A stretch of DNA of 64,000 bases, taken from NCBI RefSeq assembly GCF_001761365.1, contig NZ_CP017477.1, positions 1,262,501 through 1,326,500 of the forward strand, given 5' to 3'. This document shows positions 26,816 through 35,170 of the stretch, piece by piece. Position numbers and translations under genes: made by a program. Source of the DNA: Polaribacter vadi (GTDB taxonomy: Bacteria > Bacteroidota > Bacteroidia > Flavobacteriales > Flavobacteriaceae). The notes under the pieces were generated by a model. The model was given only the letters and a program-made list of their open reading frames with translations. It was not told the origin of the DNA and did no database searches. How positions within the stretch are numbered: the first letter of the stretch is position 1; each line of letters starts with the position of its first letter.

Positions 26816-27628
26816 ATGATTATAGACGTACACACGCACCTTAATAATTATCATGAAGATAGAGTAACATCAATTACCGAAAGTTTAGATTTATTATCTA
26901 ACACAATGAAGGACAACCATGTAGACTATGCCCTTATTTTATCATCTTACAAAGTAAACGAACACAGACCCAGCACAAAACAAGTAGTGGAAGCTGTAAA
27001 AGGATATAAAAATTTAGGTGTTGTTGCAGGCATTAGTTATTTGCATTATAATTATAAAGACATCATAGAAATTAGTCAATATCTAAAAGAAGGCCATATA
27101 AAAGCTTTAAAATTTTATCCTGGTTACGAACCTTTTTATCCAAATGATATTCGCTTTAAACTTGTGTATGAAATGGCTATTGAATATGATGTGCCAGTGA
27201 TGTTTCATTCTGGAGATACGTATGCACCCAATGGAAAAGTAAAATATTCTCATCCCTTACATATTGATGATTTGGCTGTAGATTATCCAGATTTAAAAAT
27301 TGTAATTTGTCACGTTGGGAATCCTTGGATTAAGGATTGCATGGAAGTTGTTTATAAAAACAAAAACGTGTATGCAGATATTTCTGGTTTGGTTTTAGGC
27401 GATTTTTCTTACAAGTTCGAACGTTACATGAAAAAGGAAATCGAAGAAATGATTATTTATGCTGGGAACCCAAAATATTTATTATATGGAACAGATTGGC
27501 CAATTTCTAACATGAAATCGTATTTACAATTTATGAAACAATTAGATTTACCCGAAGATAAAAAAGAATTAATTCTTTGGCAAAATGCTGCAGAATTGTT
27601 TAAAATTGATGTTAAGGAATTGAGGTAA
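26816..27628 (+). CDS. Amidohydrolase-family metal-dependent hydrolase
   Basis: A 270-residue TIM-barrel protein of the amidohydrolase 2 (ACMSD-like) group. Metal-ligand motifs are visible in order: IIDVHTHL (HxH, residues 5-8), PVMFHSGDTY (His about 140), VICHVGNPW (His about 164) and LLYGTDWPIS (catalytic Asp about 226). The family includes decarboxylases and hydrolases of small carbonyl compounds; the substrate here cannot be told. No signal peptide is present, so it is cytoplasmic. The next gene begins 68 bp later; a shared transcript is possible but not shown. Confidence 0.83.
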   Translation: MIIDVHTHLNNYHEDRVTSITESLDLLSNTMKDNHVDYALILSSYKVNEHRPSTKQVVEAVKGYKNLGVVAGISYLHYNYKDIIEISQYLKEGHIKALKFYPGYEPFYPNDIRFKLVYEMAIEYDVPVMFHSGDTYAPNGKVKYSHPLHIDDLAVDYPDLKIVICHVGNPWIKDCMEVVYKNKNVYADISGLVLGDFSYKFERYMKKEIEEMIIYAGNPKYLLYGTDWPISNMKSYLQFMKQLDLPEDKKELILWQNAAELFKIDVKELR

Positions 27629-27696
27629 AAAAGTATATTTTAAATTGAAACTAATAATAATAGTAATAATAATTGATTAATAAATTTTGAAAAAAT

Positions 27697-28002
27697 ATGA
27701 AAGCAATAAAAAAAATCGGATTCATAATTTGCTTATTAATTTTAGCCTCCTGCTCTTCAACAAAGAATATTTCCACTATTGATAGAGATGGGAGTTCATT
27801 TGAAAAAGCAATTATAGTAAACAGCATTTCAGAAGAGTATGAATATGCTAGAAAAGTTTGTTCAAATTGCCAATTATTAGGTCAATCTTTAACTTTTAAT
27901 AAGAAAAAGAAACCTTTTGATGTTTTAGAATTTAAAAAAGAAAATGACGAAAAAGTTTCCTATTATTTTGATATTTCTAAATTTTTCGGAAAAGGATTTT
28001 AA
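27697..28002 (+). CDS. Small hypothetical lipoprotein
   Basis: A 101-residue lipoprotein with the signal ending LILASCSST. The mature part has KVCSNCQLLGQSL, a CxxC pair that might form a disulfide or bind metal, followed by a Lys-rich segment and KVSYYFDISKFFG. I do not recognise a domain. It lies between the amidohydrolase and an SDR on the same strand, with only 39 bp to the SDR. Confidence 0.7.
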   Translation: MKAIKKIGFIICLLILASCSSTKNISTIDRDGSSFEKAIIVNSISEEYEYARKVCSNCQLLGQSLTFNKKKKPFDVLEFKKENDEKVSYYFDISKFFGKGF

Positions 28003-28041
28003 ATAGTTTACTTTTATTAAAAATTAACCACTACAAACGAA

Positions 28042-28848
28042 ATGCAACTAACAAACAAAACAGTTTTAATTACAGGAGGTGCTTCTGGTATTGGTAAAAT
28101 AATGGTTCGTTTGTGTTTAGAACGAAAAGCAAAAGTGATCATTTGGGACATCAACCAAACAGGAATTGACAACACAATAGCAGAATTCAAAAACCTTGGC
28201 GAGATTTCTGGTTTTGCTGTGGATGTTTCAAACCCAATACAAATAGAAGAAACTGCACAAAAAGTGAAACAAGAAATTGGTTTTGTTGATGTTATTATTA
28301 ATAACGCAGGTATTATTGTTGGTAAATATTTTCATGAGCATTCAAGTAATGAAATTGATAAAACAATGGCAATTAATGCCAATGCTCCAATGTATATCAC
28401 CAAAGCTTTTTTAAGTGATATGTTGCAGAAAAACACAGGTTATATTTGTAATATTGCTTCTTCTGGAGGTTTAATCTCGAATCCAAAAATGGCAGTTTAT
28501 GTAGCAAGTAAATGGTCTTTAATTGGCTGGTCTGATAGTTTGCGTGTTGAAATGAAACAGCTTAAAAAGAACATTAAAGTAACTACAATAATGCCTTACT
28601 ATATTAATACAGGCATGTTTGATGGCGTAAAATCATCTAAAATAAAAATTCTAGAACCTGAAGCAGCTTCTTTAACAATTATTAAAGCGATCGAGAAAAA
28701 TAAAAAAATGGTTACAATTCCTGGTTATTTATACAGATTTGTAAAAATTGGGCAAGCAACAATGTCCATCAACTTTTTTGATTGGTTTGCAGGTTCTGCT
28801 TTAGGAATTTACAAAACAATGGACGCTTTTACTGGCCGTAAAAAGTAG
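28042..28848 (+). CDS. Short-chain dehydrogenase/reductase
   Basis: A 268-residue Rossmann-fold oxidoreductase of the SDR family. The cofactor loop is VLITGGASGIGKIM (TGxxxGIG), the NAG motif is IINNAGIIVG, and the catalytic Ser-Tyr-Lys set is in ICNIASSGGLIS and YVASKWSL (Tyr about 153, Lys about 157). The C-terminal 70 residues, with a hydrophobic VKIGQATMSINFFDWFAGSA segment, suggest membrane association, as in SDRs acting on lipids or retinol-like substrates. The substrate is unknown. Confidence 0.88.
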   Translation: MQLTNKTVLITGGASGIGKIMVRLCLERKAKVIIWDINQTGIDNTIAEFKNLGEISGFAVDVSNPIQIEETAQKVKQEIGFVDVIINNAGIIVGKYFHEHSSNEIDKTMAINANAPMYITKAFLSDMLQKNTGYICNIASSGGLISNPKMAVYVASKWSLIGWSDSLRVEMKQLKKNIKVTTIMPYYINTGMFDGVKSSKIKILEPEAASLTIIKAIEKNKKMVTIPGYLYRFVKIGQATMSINFFDWFAGSALGIYKTMDAFTGRKK

Positions 28849-28882
28849 TAAAAATTTTCGAAAACGATTGTTTCAATTAAAC

Positions 28883-28890
28883 TACCTTTG
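28883..28890 (+). promoter_or_regulatory. -7 element of the DEAD-box helicase gene
   Basis: TACCTTTG matches TAnnTTTG and would start transcription about 8 bases before the ATG at 28905. A TTTTC at 28855-28859 is a possible weak -33. Confidence 0.5.
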
Positions 28891-28904
28891 TAAAAAAATA
28901 ATCA

Positions 28905-30140
28905 ATGCAGTTTACTGAGTTTCCTTTCCAAACATCCATCTTAAAAGCAGTTGCTGAAGAGCGTTTTCACACACCAACTTTAGTTCAAGAACAAGCAATT
29001 CCTTTAGTTTTATCGAAAAAAAATGTAATTGTTTCTGCACAAACTGGTACAGGAAAAACAGCCGCTTTTGCGTTGCCAATTATTCAATTGTTGCTGGATA
29101 AAGAAGTTGATGAAAATGAAACTAAAAAGATAAAATCTTTAATTGTTACACCAACTCGTGAGTTGGCAATTCAGATTTTAGAGAATTTTAAAAGTTACAG
29201 CAAATACACAGCATTAACTACTACTGCTGTTTTTGGAGGGGTTTCTTTAGAACCTCAAAAAGAAGAATTAGCAAAAGGAATTGATATTTTAGTAGCAACT
29301 CCAGGAAGATTAATTGATTTGCATTTACAAGGTTATATCGATTTAAGCTCCATTGAAATCTTTGTTTTAGATGAAGCAGATTTAATGCTAGATATGGGTT
29401 TTATCAATGATGTAAAAAGAATTGAAAAGCTTACACCAAGAAAAAAACAAACCTTATTATTTTCGGCAACTATTCCTGAAAAAATTGATGAGTTAGCAAA
29501 ATCTGTGATTAAAAACGCAGTTAAAGTTGATATAAATCCTCAAGAAACTACTGCAAAAAACATTGGTCAGTTATTGTATTATCTACCAAAAAAGCATAAA
29601 ACAGAGTTGTGTTTAAATTTATTGAGACATACAATTAACGGAAAAATTATCATTTTTAGACGCACCAAAATGGGCGTTGATAAATTAGAACAAACACTTT
29701 TAAAAAATGATTATAAAGTAACGAGTATTCATGGTGATAAAACTCAAATCGTAAGAAACAAAGCGATTATTGATTTTAAAAATAAAAAAGTTAATATTTT
29801 AATTGCTACAGATGTTGCTGCAAGAGGAATTGACATTACAAATGTAGATGCGATTATCAATTTTGATATTCCAAATGTGCCAGAAACCTACATTCATAGA
29901 ATTGGTAGAACTGGTAGAGCTGGTAAATCTGGAATTGCTTTTTCATTTTGTTCACCAGATGAAAATGGTTATATTAAAACGATAGAAGCTTTAATTGAAA
30001 AACCAATTAAAATTATTACAGATCATCCTTTTATCATCAACAAACCAAAACACAAAAAACTACAACCCAATACAATTAGCCAAAATAAAAAAGGTAGAAA
30101 ATCTGAAAATTCTAAAAAGAATAAAAAACGTTGGTATTAA
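28905..30140 (+). CDS. DEAD-box RNA helicase, RhlE-like
   Basis: A 411-residue ATP-dependent RNA helicase. Motifs in order: Q motif (TPTLVQEQAIPLV), motif I SAQTGTGKTAAF (about residues 44-55), Ia PTRELAIQ, Ib TPGRLIDL, II VLDEADLML, III LFSATIP, V ATDVAARGIDI and VI HRIGRTGRAGKSG. A basic tail of about 50 residues rich in Lys and Asn follows the core, as in RhlE proteins acting on rRNA or cold-induced structures. It is a single gene ended by the terminator at 30174. The exact RhlE assignment is likely but not certain. Confidence 0.92.
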   Translation: MQFTEFPFQTSILKAVAEERFHTPTLVQEQAIPLVLSKKNVIVSAQTGTGKTAAFALPIIQLLLDKEVDENETKKIKSLIVTPTRELAIQILENFKSYSKYTALTTTAVFGGVSLEPQKEELAKGIDILVATPGRLIDLHLQGYIDLSSIEIFVLDEADLMLDMGFINDVKRIEKLTPRKKQTLLFSATIPEKIDELAKSVIKNAVKVDINPQETTAKNIGQLLYYLPKKHKTELCLNLLRHTINGKIIIFRRTKMGVDKLEQTLLKNDYKVTSIHGDKTQIVRNKAIIDFKNKKVNILIATDVAARGIDITNVDAIINFDIPNVPETYIHRIGRTGRAGKSGIAFSFCSPDENGYIKTIEALIEKPIKIITDHPFIINKPKHKKLQPNTISQNKKGRKSENSKKNKKRWY

Positions 30141-30173
30141 TTAAACTTTGAAAGATTAATTAAATTTATCCCA

Positions 30174-30214
30174 CAAAAAAAGTTTCATCATTTTAAAAAT
30201 GATGAAACTTTTTT
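30174..30214. terminator. Bidirectional intrinsic terminator
   Basis: A long stem AAAAAAAGTTTCATCATTTT / AAAATGATGAAACTTTTTTC lies between the convergent helicase and DUF6263 genes. A-tract and T-tract flank both sides, so it can serve both strands. Confidence 0.88.
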
Positions 30215-30243
30215 CTTTTTACTTTTATAAATATGGTTAAAAC

Positions 30244-30978
30244 CTATTTTTTTATTGTTTTCATAGTTACTTTAGATATCATTTCTTGCCCACTTACATT
30301 CATCGACATATTTATATTTGAATTTACAGGAATCCCAGAAGCTCCATCAATTTGCATATCTCCAGTTATTTTACCAGTAGCTATTCCTGAAATTTCGCCA
30401 GAAATATCTAAAATTACATCATTTTCAGAAATCGTTTTTACAGTATAAACAAAGTCCATTTTCATGCCTTTTTCTTCTTTAGTCATTGACCAATTGTCAC
30501 CAACTTTCACTGCCTCTTTTGGGTAAACTACATTGCTAGATTGTTTTGCAATATCTTCCATTCCCATAACATTTGGCTCAATTTTTATCTCTAAAATTTC
30601 ACCTAAATTATTTCCTTTTGCATACATTAAAGCGTCTAACATTGGTTGCATTTGTGTTTTCATTTGCTTTCCTCCAGCATCCAAATCTTCCTCACTTTTA
30701 GTAGAATCGAAACTTATAGCATTACCTCCTTGCAACATATCCATTGTCATTTTGGTAAATTTCATTTCACTATCATACGTATCTTCATATACTTCTGTAA
30801 TTTTCAAATTTATAGTAATACCCATTCCCATAGACATTACAGCTCCCATATCTTGAGACATGTTCATAGTAACATCGTAAGTAGCACCTTTTTCATAATT
30901 TAAACGAAGTAAAGCCGTTTCTTGAGCCAAAGAAATGTTTGCAGAAACAACGAACAATAAAAGAATTAATTTTTTCAT
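30244..30978 (-). CDS. DUF6263-like periplasmic protein
   Basis: A 244-residue protein with a Sec signal peptide (cleavage about residue 18, SLAQ). The mature part begins LLRLNYEKGATYDVTMNMSQ, has many Met residues (about 10% of the chain) and long alternating beta strands, and ends VSGQEMISKVTMKTIKK. The pattern agrees with DUF6263, exported proteins of unknown role in Bacteroidota. No lipobox Cys follows the signal. It is a single gene convergent with the helicase. The Met-rich strands could be metal-binding, but this is speculative. Confidence 0.75.
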   Translation of the reverse strand: MKKLILLLFVVSANISLAQETALLRLNYEKGATYDVTMNMSQDMGAVMSMGMGITINLKITEVYEDTYDSEMKFTKMTMDMLQGGNAISFDSTKSEEDLDAGGKQMKTQMQPMLDALMYAKGNNLGEILEIKIEPNVMGMEDIAKQSSNVVYPKEAVKVGDNWSMTKEEKGMKMDFVYTVKTISENDVILDISGEISGIATGKITGDMQIDGASGIPVNSNINMSMNVSGQEMISKVTMKTIKK

Positions 30979-31201
30979 TTTTTAAAATTGTAGTTTAATA
31001 TTATTTTTTTGCGCGAATATACTTTATTTTTAAATAGTTTTTTAAGTTGATAAAAAAATATCAAAAAAACAACATTTCTGATTGTTGAGTTCCCTAAATA
31101 AAAAGTAACTTTAACCTTTAAAAATGAATCAGTTACTCAATATCATTTTTAAAAACATCCTTAAACCTATAAGTTTGAAATGAATTTAAAAACATACTAT
31201 T

Positions 31202-31612
31202 ATGAAAACATTTAAAACAATCTCATTAAACAAGTCGAAATTTACTTGCATCGCTTTTTGCGTATCATTTTTCTTTTTTACAGCTACTTTACAAGCACAA
31301 GAAATAGAAATTTCAGGAACTGTAAAAGGTAAAACTTATGATAAAACAACATTATTAGATGGTGTAAATATTCTTTTAAAAGGAACAAGAACTGGAACCA
31401 CGACTAATAAAAAAGGAGAATTCACATTCCCGAAAAAATTAAAAGTTGGCGATATTTTAGTATTTTCTTATTTGGGTTTAGCAAAACAAAATATAAAAAT
31501 TAAAGAAAATTCTTCGGTTTTAAACATCACATTAGTAGAAGATGATAGTCAGATTTTTGGGGCTTTAAATAGCAATAAACGTTATTCCTCTAAAAAATCT
31601 AAAAACAAATAA
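31202..31612 (+). CDS. Exported carboxypeptidase-regulatory-like domain protein
   Basis: A 136-residue protein with a signal peptide (to about residue 32, LQAQ) followed by one CarboxypepD_reg-like beta-sandwich (about 36-117: ISGTVKGKTYDKTTLLDGVN, TNKKGEFTFPK, GDILVFSYLGL) and a basic tail. This domain usually precedes TonB-dependent receptors; here it stands alone. It is 4 bp upstream of a transglutaminase-like gene, so the two are co-translated and probably act together in the periplasm. A TAAGTTTG -7 candidate is at 31170-31177. Confidence 0.78.
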   Translation: MKTFKTISLNKSKFTCIAFCVSFFFFTATLQAQEIEISGTVKGKTYDKTTLLDGVNILLKGTRTGTTTNKKGEFTFPKKLKVGDILVFSYLGLAKQNIKIKENSSVLNITLVEDDSQIFGALNSNKRYSSKKSKNK

Positions 31613-31616
31613 AAAT

Positions 31617-32624
31617 ATGCAAAAAACTCTTTTTGTATGTATTTTCTTTGTCAATATTTGTTTTGCGCAAAAAGCTGATTTTAACAACATCAATTTCTCA
31701 AAAGCAGATGGTATTGCAAAATCGTATCGAAGCAAAAACTTACTAAATCTAAATGAAATCACTTTTAATATTACCAAAGATTTAGAGACTGATGTAGAAA
31801 AATTACGTTCTATTTATGTTTGGATTTGTAATAATATTGCTAATGATTTTGGTTTATACACAAAAAATAAGCGAAAAAGAAAACGTTTTCAAGAAGATTC
31901 CATTCGTTTGCACGAATGGAATTCTGAATTTAAAACACTATTGTTTAAAAGATTACTCAAAAGAAAGAAAACCATTTGTACTGGATACGCATATTTACTC
32001 AAAGAAATGTGCACTATTGTTGGTATTGAAGCCAAAATTGTAAATGGTTTTGGCAGAACTAGTACTGTTGATTTCACCACACTTACAGAAGCAAATCATT
32101 CTTGGAATCTAGTTAAAATTAACGAAAAATGGTATTTGTGCGACCCAACTTGGGCAACAGGAATCTCTTTTCCTGAAGAAGGTAAATTCTATTTTCAGTT
32201 TAATGAAGGTTATTTTTTAACAGCACCTCAACTATTTTTTAAAAATCATTTTCCGATTGAAAAAGAGTTTTCTTTGTTAAAAGATAAAACCCCTACTCTA
32301 CAAGAATTTATAGAAATGCCACTTTTATATGGAGAAGCTTATAATTTTTTAGAAACGCATCTATATCCAACTAAAATGCATCAAGAAATCAAACAAAATG
32401 TTTTTTTTACATTTGAATATCAACTAAAAAAAGAGATTAAAGTTGATGATTTAAAACTCGTTATTTCATCTGGAAGCAATGAAAGAACTGTACAACCTGA
32501 AATTAATTTACAGGATAAAAAATTGGCAATAACGTATCAATTTAAAAATAGAGGTTTTTATGATGTGCATTTATATCATCAACAAAAAATAATTGCAACC
32601 TATACTTTTGAGATTTCAAGATGA
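31617..32624 (+). CDS. Exported transglutaminase-like domain protein
   Basis: A 335-residue protein with a short signal peptide (to about residue 17, CFAQ) and a transglutaminase/papain-like core: Cys in KTICTGYAYLLKEM (about residue 121), His in EANHSWNLVKI (about 162) and Asp in WYLCDPTWATG (about 177) form the Cys-His-Asp triad. The C-terminal 120 residues look beta-rich. Bacterial members include peptidases and cross-linking enzymes, so the reaction is not settled. It is tightly linked (4 bp) to the carboxypeptidase-regulatory-like gene upstream. Confidence 0.83.
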   Translation: MQKTLFVCIFFVNICFAQKADFNNINFSKADGIAKSYRSKNLLNLNEITFNITKDLETDVEKLRSIYVWICNNIANDFGLYTKNKRKRKRFQEDSIRLHEWNSEFKTLLFKRLLKRKKTICTGYAYLLKEMCTIVGIEAKIVNGFGRTSTVDFTTLTEANHSWNLVKINEKWYLCDPTWATGISFPEEGKFYFQFNEGYFLTAPQLFFKNHFPIEKEFSLLKDKTPTLQEFIEMPLLYGEAYNFLETHLYPTKMHQEIKQNVFFTFEYQLKKEIKVDDLKLVISSGSNERTVQPEINLQDKKLAITYQFKNRGFYDVHLYHQQKIIATYTFEISR

Positions 32625-32747
32625 TGTTTGTCAAATTAAAATTTCATAAAAATAAATACTAAAATTTGAAAAAGTTGTTTTTTTCCACAAAAGCACTCCT
32701 AGAATTTATAAATAAAGAGTAATTTTATAGCTCCAAAAAATAAATAT

Positions 32748-33632
32748 ATGAAGTGGAGAAGCAATCGTAAAAGTAGTAATGTAGATGATAGAAGAGGAAT
32801 GTCTTCTGGAAGATCTGGAGGTGGACTAAGTCCAATGTTAATTGGCTTATTATTGAAATTAGTTACATCTAAAAAAGGGCTAATTATTGTTGCTGTAGTT
32901 TTAGGACTCATGTATTTTACAGGTTTTAATCCACTACAGTTTATTTCTGGAGGTGCAACAAATCAAATTCAAAACACAAATTATAAAGGCTCTGCATCAG
33001 AAAATGAATTGGTAACATTTAGCAATCGTGTTTTAGTTAGTACAGAAGATGTTTGGAACAAAATAATTCCGAACTATAAAGAACCGACTTTGGTACTTTT
33101 TAGAAATTCGGTTTCTTCTGCTTGTGGTTCTGCATCAAGTGCAACTGGTCCATTTTATTGTCCTGGAGATCAAAAATTATATATCGATTTAAGCTTTTTT
33201 GAAGAAATGGCAACCAGGTTAAATGCACCTGGAGATTTTGCACAAGCCTATGTAATTGCACATGAAGTTGGGCATCACATTCAGAAATTGATGGGCACAA
33301 CAGATAAAATGCAACAACTTCGAGGTCAAGTAAGTCAAAAAGAATACAATAGTTATTCTGTAAAATTAGAATTACAAGCCGATTTTTTAGCAGGTGTTTG
33401 GGCACATCATGCTCAAAACATGGATTTAATTTTAGAGAAAGGAGATTTACAAGAAGCCTTAGATGCTGCTTTTGCAATTGGCGATGATCGTTTGCAAAAA
33501 CAATCTTCAGGAACTGTGGTGCCAGATTCTTTTACACATGGTACTTCTGCTCAAAGAATGCGTTGGTTTAAAAAAGGTTTTGAAACTGGTGACATTAATC
33601 AAGGAGATACTTTTAACACAAATTCCTTATAA
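32748..33632 (+). CDS. Neutral zinc metallopeptidase, YpfJ/KPN_02809 family
   Basis: A 294-residue membrane-linked protein: a short charged and Gly/Ser/Arg-rich N terminus, one membrane helix (about residues 40-65, GLIIVAVVLGLMYFTGFNPL) and a C-terminal metallopeptidase domain. The zinc motif is VIAHEVGHHIQ (HExxH form HEVGH) with a following ELQADFLAGVWAHH that supplies the third ligand. FYCPGDQKLYIDLSFF is typical of the family. Its substrate is not known. It is 17 bp ahead of the acetyltransferase gene. Confidence 0.9.
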   Translation: MKWRSNRKSSNVDDRRGMSSGRSGGGLSPMLIGLLLKLVTSKKGLIIVAVVLGLMYFTGFNPLQFISGGATNQIQNTNYKGSASENELVTFSNRVLVSTEDVWNKIIPNYKEPTLVLFRNSVSSACGSASSATGPFYCPGDQKLYIDLSFFEEMATRLNAPGDFAQAYVIAHEVGHHIQKLMGTTDKMQQLRGQVSQKEYNSYSVKLELQADFLAGVWAHHAQNMDLILEKGDLQEALDAAFAIGDDRLQKQSSGTVVPDSFTHGTSAQRMRWFKKGFETGDINQGDTFNTNSL

Positions 33633-33649
33633 ATTTTTATTTTTTATTG

Positions 33650-34165
33650 ATGATTAAAATTGTAAAAACGACTGTTAAAGATGCGTTTCTTTTATCGAAA
33701 TTAAGTGTTGAAACTTTTTTACCAGCTCATGGACATGCAGCCAGTAAAGAAATAATATACAATTATATTGCCAATAATTTTAATGAAGAAAACTTTGTAA
33801 AAGAACTTTCTAATCCTAATTATCAGTATCATTTAATCTACTATAAAAATGAAATTGCTGGTTTTTCTAAAGTTATTTTTAATACTGAAAATGAAAATTT
33901 AGAACATAAAAACGTTACTAAAATGGAGCGTTTGTACCTAAAAAAAGAGTTTTACAATCTTAAATTAGGGAAAGAACTAATGGACTTTAATATTAAGTTG
34001 TGCAAAGAAAATAAGCAATCTGGAGTTTGGTTATATGTTTGGGTAGAAAACCATAAAGCCATTAATTTTTACAAAAAAGTTGGTTTTACACAAGCAGCAA
34101 CTTATAATTTTCCACTTACAAAAACTGAAACCCGACCAAATTATGTATTGTACTTAGAATTCTGA
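33650..34165 (+). CDS. GNAT-family N-acetyltransferase
   Basis: A 171-residue acetyl-CoA-dependent acetyltransferase. The acetyl-CoA-binding region is MERLYLKKEFYNLKLGKELM (about residues 94-113) followed by WLYVWVENHKAINFYKKVGF, the classical motif A and B of GNAT proteins. The substrate (amine, polyamine or protein N terminus) cannot be told. An upstream TTG at 33647 would add one residue; the ATG at 33650 was chosen. It follows the metallopeptidase by 17 bp, suggesting one transcript. Confidence 0.88.
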   Translation: MIKIVKTTVKDAFLLSKLSVETFLPAHGHAASKEIIYNYIANNFNEENFVKELSNPNYQYHLIYYKNEIAGFSKVIFNTENENLEHKNVTKMERLYLKKEFYNLKLGKELMDFNIKLCKENKQSGVWLYVWVENHKAINFYKKVGFTQAATYNFPLTKTETRPNYVLYLEF

Positions 34166-34215
34166 TTCCGTTAAAATTTTATGTTTTTGCGTTAATGCTT
34201 TAAAGAATGTAGCTT

Positions 34216-34223
34216 TACTTTTG
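34216..34223 (+). promoter_or_regulatory. -7 element of the SDR gene at 34247
   Basis: TACTTTTG matches TAnnTTTG 23 bases before the ATG. A TTTG at 34186-34189 could act as -33, though the 26-bp spacer is longer than usual. Confidence 0.5.
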
Positions 34224-34246
34224 ATGCTCAATCAACGCAAAAATAA

Positions 34247-35032
34247 ATGAAAAAAACGGCTTTAATTACAGGTGCAAGTAATGGTTTAGGAAAGGAGTTT
34301 GCAAAAATTCATGCTAAAAAAGGTGGAGATTTAGTAATTGTTGCCAGAAGCAAAGAGAAATTAGTAGCTTTAAAAGAGGAACTAGAAAAAGAATATGGAG
34401 TTCATGTTAGTGTTATTGAAAAAGATTTAACAGAACCAAATGCAGCACTTGAAGTTTATAATTTTGTGAAATTTAGTAAAATTGAAGTCGATTATTTAAT
34501 TAACAATGCTGGTTTTGGTGGAATTGGTAAATTTCATGAAAGACCTTGGGATAAAGATTTATCCATGATTCAACTAAATATTATTGCTTTAACAGATTTA
34601 ACTCGTAAATTTTTACCAGATTTTGTTGAAAAAAATAGTGGTAAGGTTTTAAATATCTCATCTACTGCAAGTTTAATGGCTGGCCCAATGCAAGCTGTGT
34701 ATTTTGCTACAAAAGCTTACGTAACTTCTTTTAGCAATGCAATTGCAGAAGAATTACATGATACAAATGTTACTGTAACTGCTTTAATGCCAGGTGCTAC
34801 AAAAACCGATTTTGGCAAAACATCTGGAATGGATAAAACTGATATGTTTAAAAGTACAGCAGATCCTAAAAAGGTTGCAGAAGATGGTTATAATGCTATG
34901 ATTAATGGCGATTTAGAAATTATTTCTGGAGTTTCTTTCGCTCAGAAAATAATGATGAAAGCAATTCCTGTAACACCAAAGAGTATCCTTTTAAAACAAA
35001 TAAGAAAAATGCAAGAACCAAATAATAGTTAG
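34247..35032 (+). CDS. Short-chain dehydrogenase, YdfG/DltE-like
   Basis: A 261-residue SDR oxidoreductase. Cofactor loop ALITGASNGLGKEFA (residues 5-19), Arg33 after the second strand (VIVARSKEKL) suggesting NADP(H) preference, NNAGFGGIG, catalytic Ser in ISSTASLM and Tyr/Lys in AVYFATKAYVTSF (about 153/157). It resembles the group annotated as DltE or YqjQ type dehydrogenases, with substrate unknown. It has its own promoter and a perfect 14-15-bp palindromic terminator. Confidence 0.9.
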   Translation: MKKTALITGASNGLGKEFAKIHAKKGGDLVIVARSKEKLVALKEELEKEYGVHVSVIEKDLTEPNAALEVYNFVKFSKIEVDYLINNAGFGGIGKFHERPWDKDLSMIQLNIIALTDLTRKFLPDFVEKNSGKVLNISSTASLMAGPMQAVYFATKAYVTSFSNAIAEELHDTNVTVTALMPGATKTDFGKTSGMDKTDMFKSTADPKKVAEDGYNAMINGDLEIISGVSFAQKIMMKAIPVTPKSILLKQIRKMQEPNNS

Positions 35033-35054
35033 AACGTTTTTTGAGAACTTGTAG

Positions 35055-35085
35055 AAAACCTCTTTGCAATTGCAAAGAGGTTTTT
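35055..35085 (+). terminator. Intrinsic terminator of the SDR gene
   Basis: A perfect palindrome AAAACCTCTTTGCAA / TTGCAAAGAGGTTTT followed by T-rich sequence, 22 bp after the stop. Confidence 0.88.
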
Positions 35086-35103
35086 GTTTTTAGTTTATTT
35101 TGT

Positions 35104-35156
35104 AAAAAAAAACTCAACTTTTTGAAACATTTATTTCAAAGAGTTGAGCTTTTTTA
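35104..35156 (-). terminator. Intrinsic terminator of the SHOCT gene
   Basis: An imperfect long stem (AAAAACTCAACTTTTTGAAA / TTTCAAAGAGTTGAGCTTTTT) between the convergent SDR and SHOCT genes, with A/T tracts on both sides. Confidence 0.75.
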
Positions 35157-35170
35157 TTTTAAATCAATTT

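Noticed and set aside
30533..30903. Plus-strand frames over the DUF6263 gene
   Set aside because: Antisense shadows of a signal-peptide-bearing gene with the expected composition.
33100..33477. Minus-strand 125-residue frame inside the metallopeptidase gene
   Set aside because: The + strand has the HEVGH motif; the antisense frame shows no domain.
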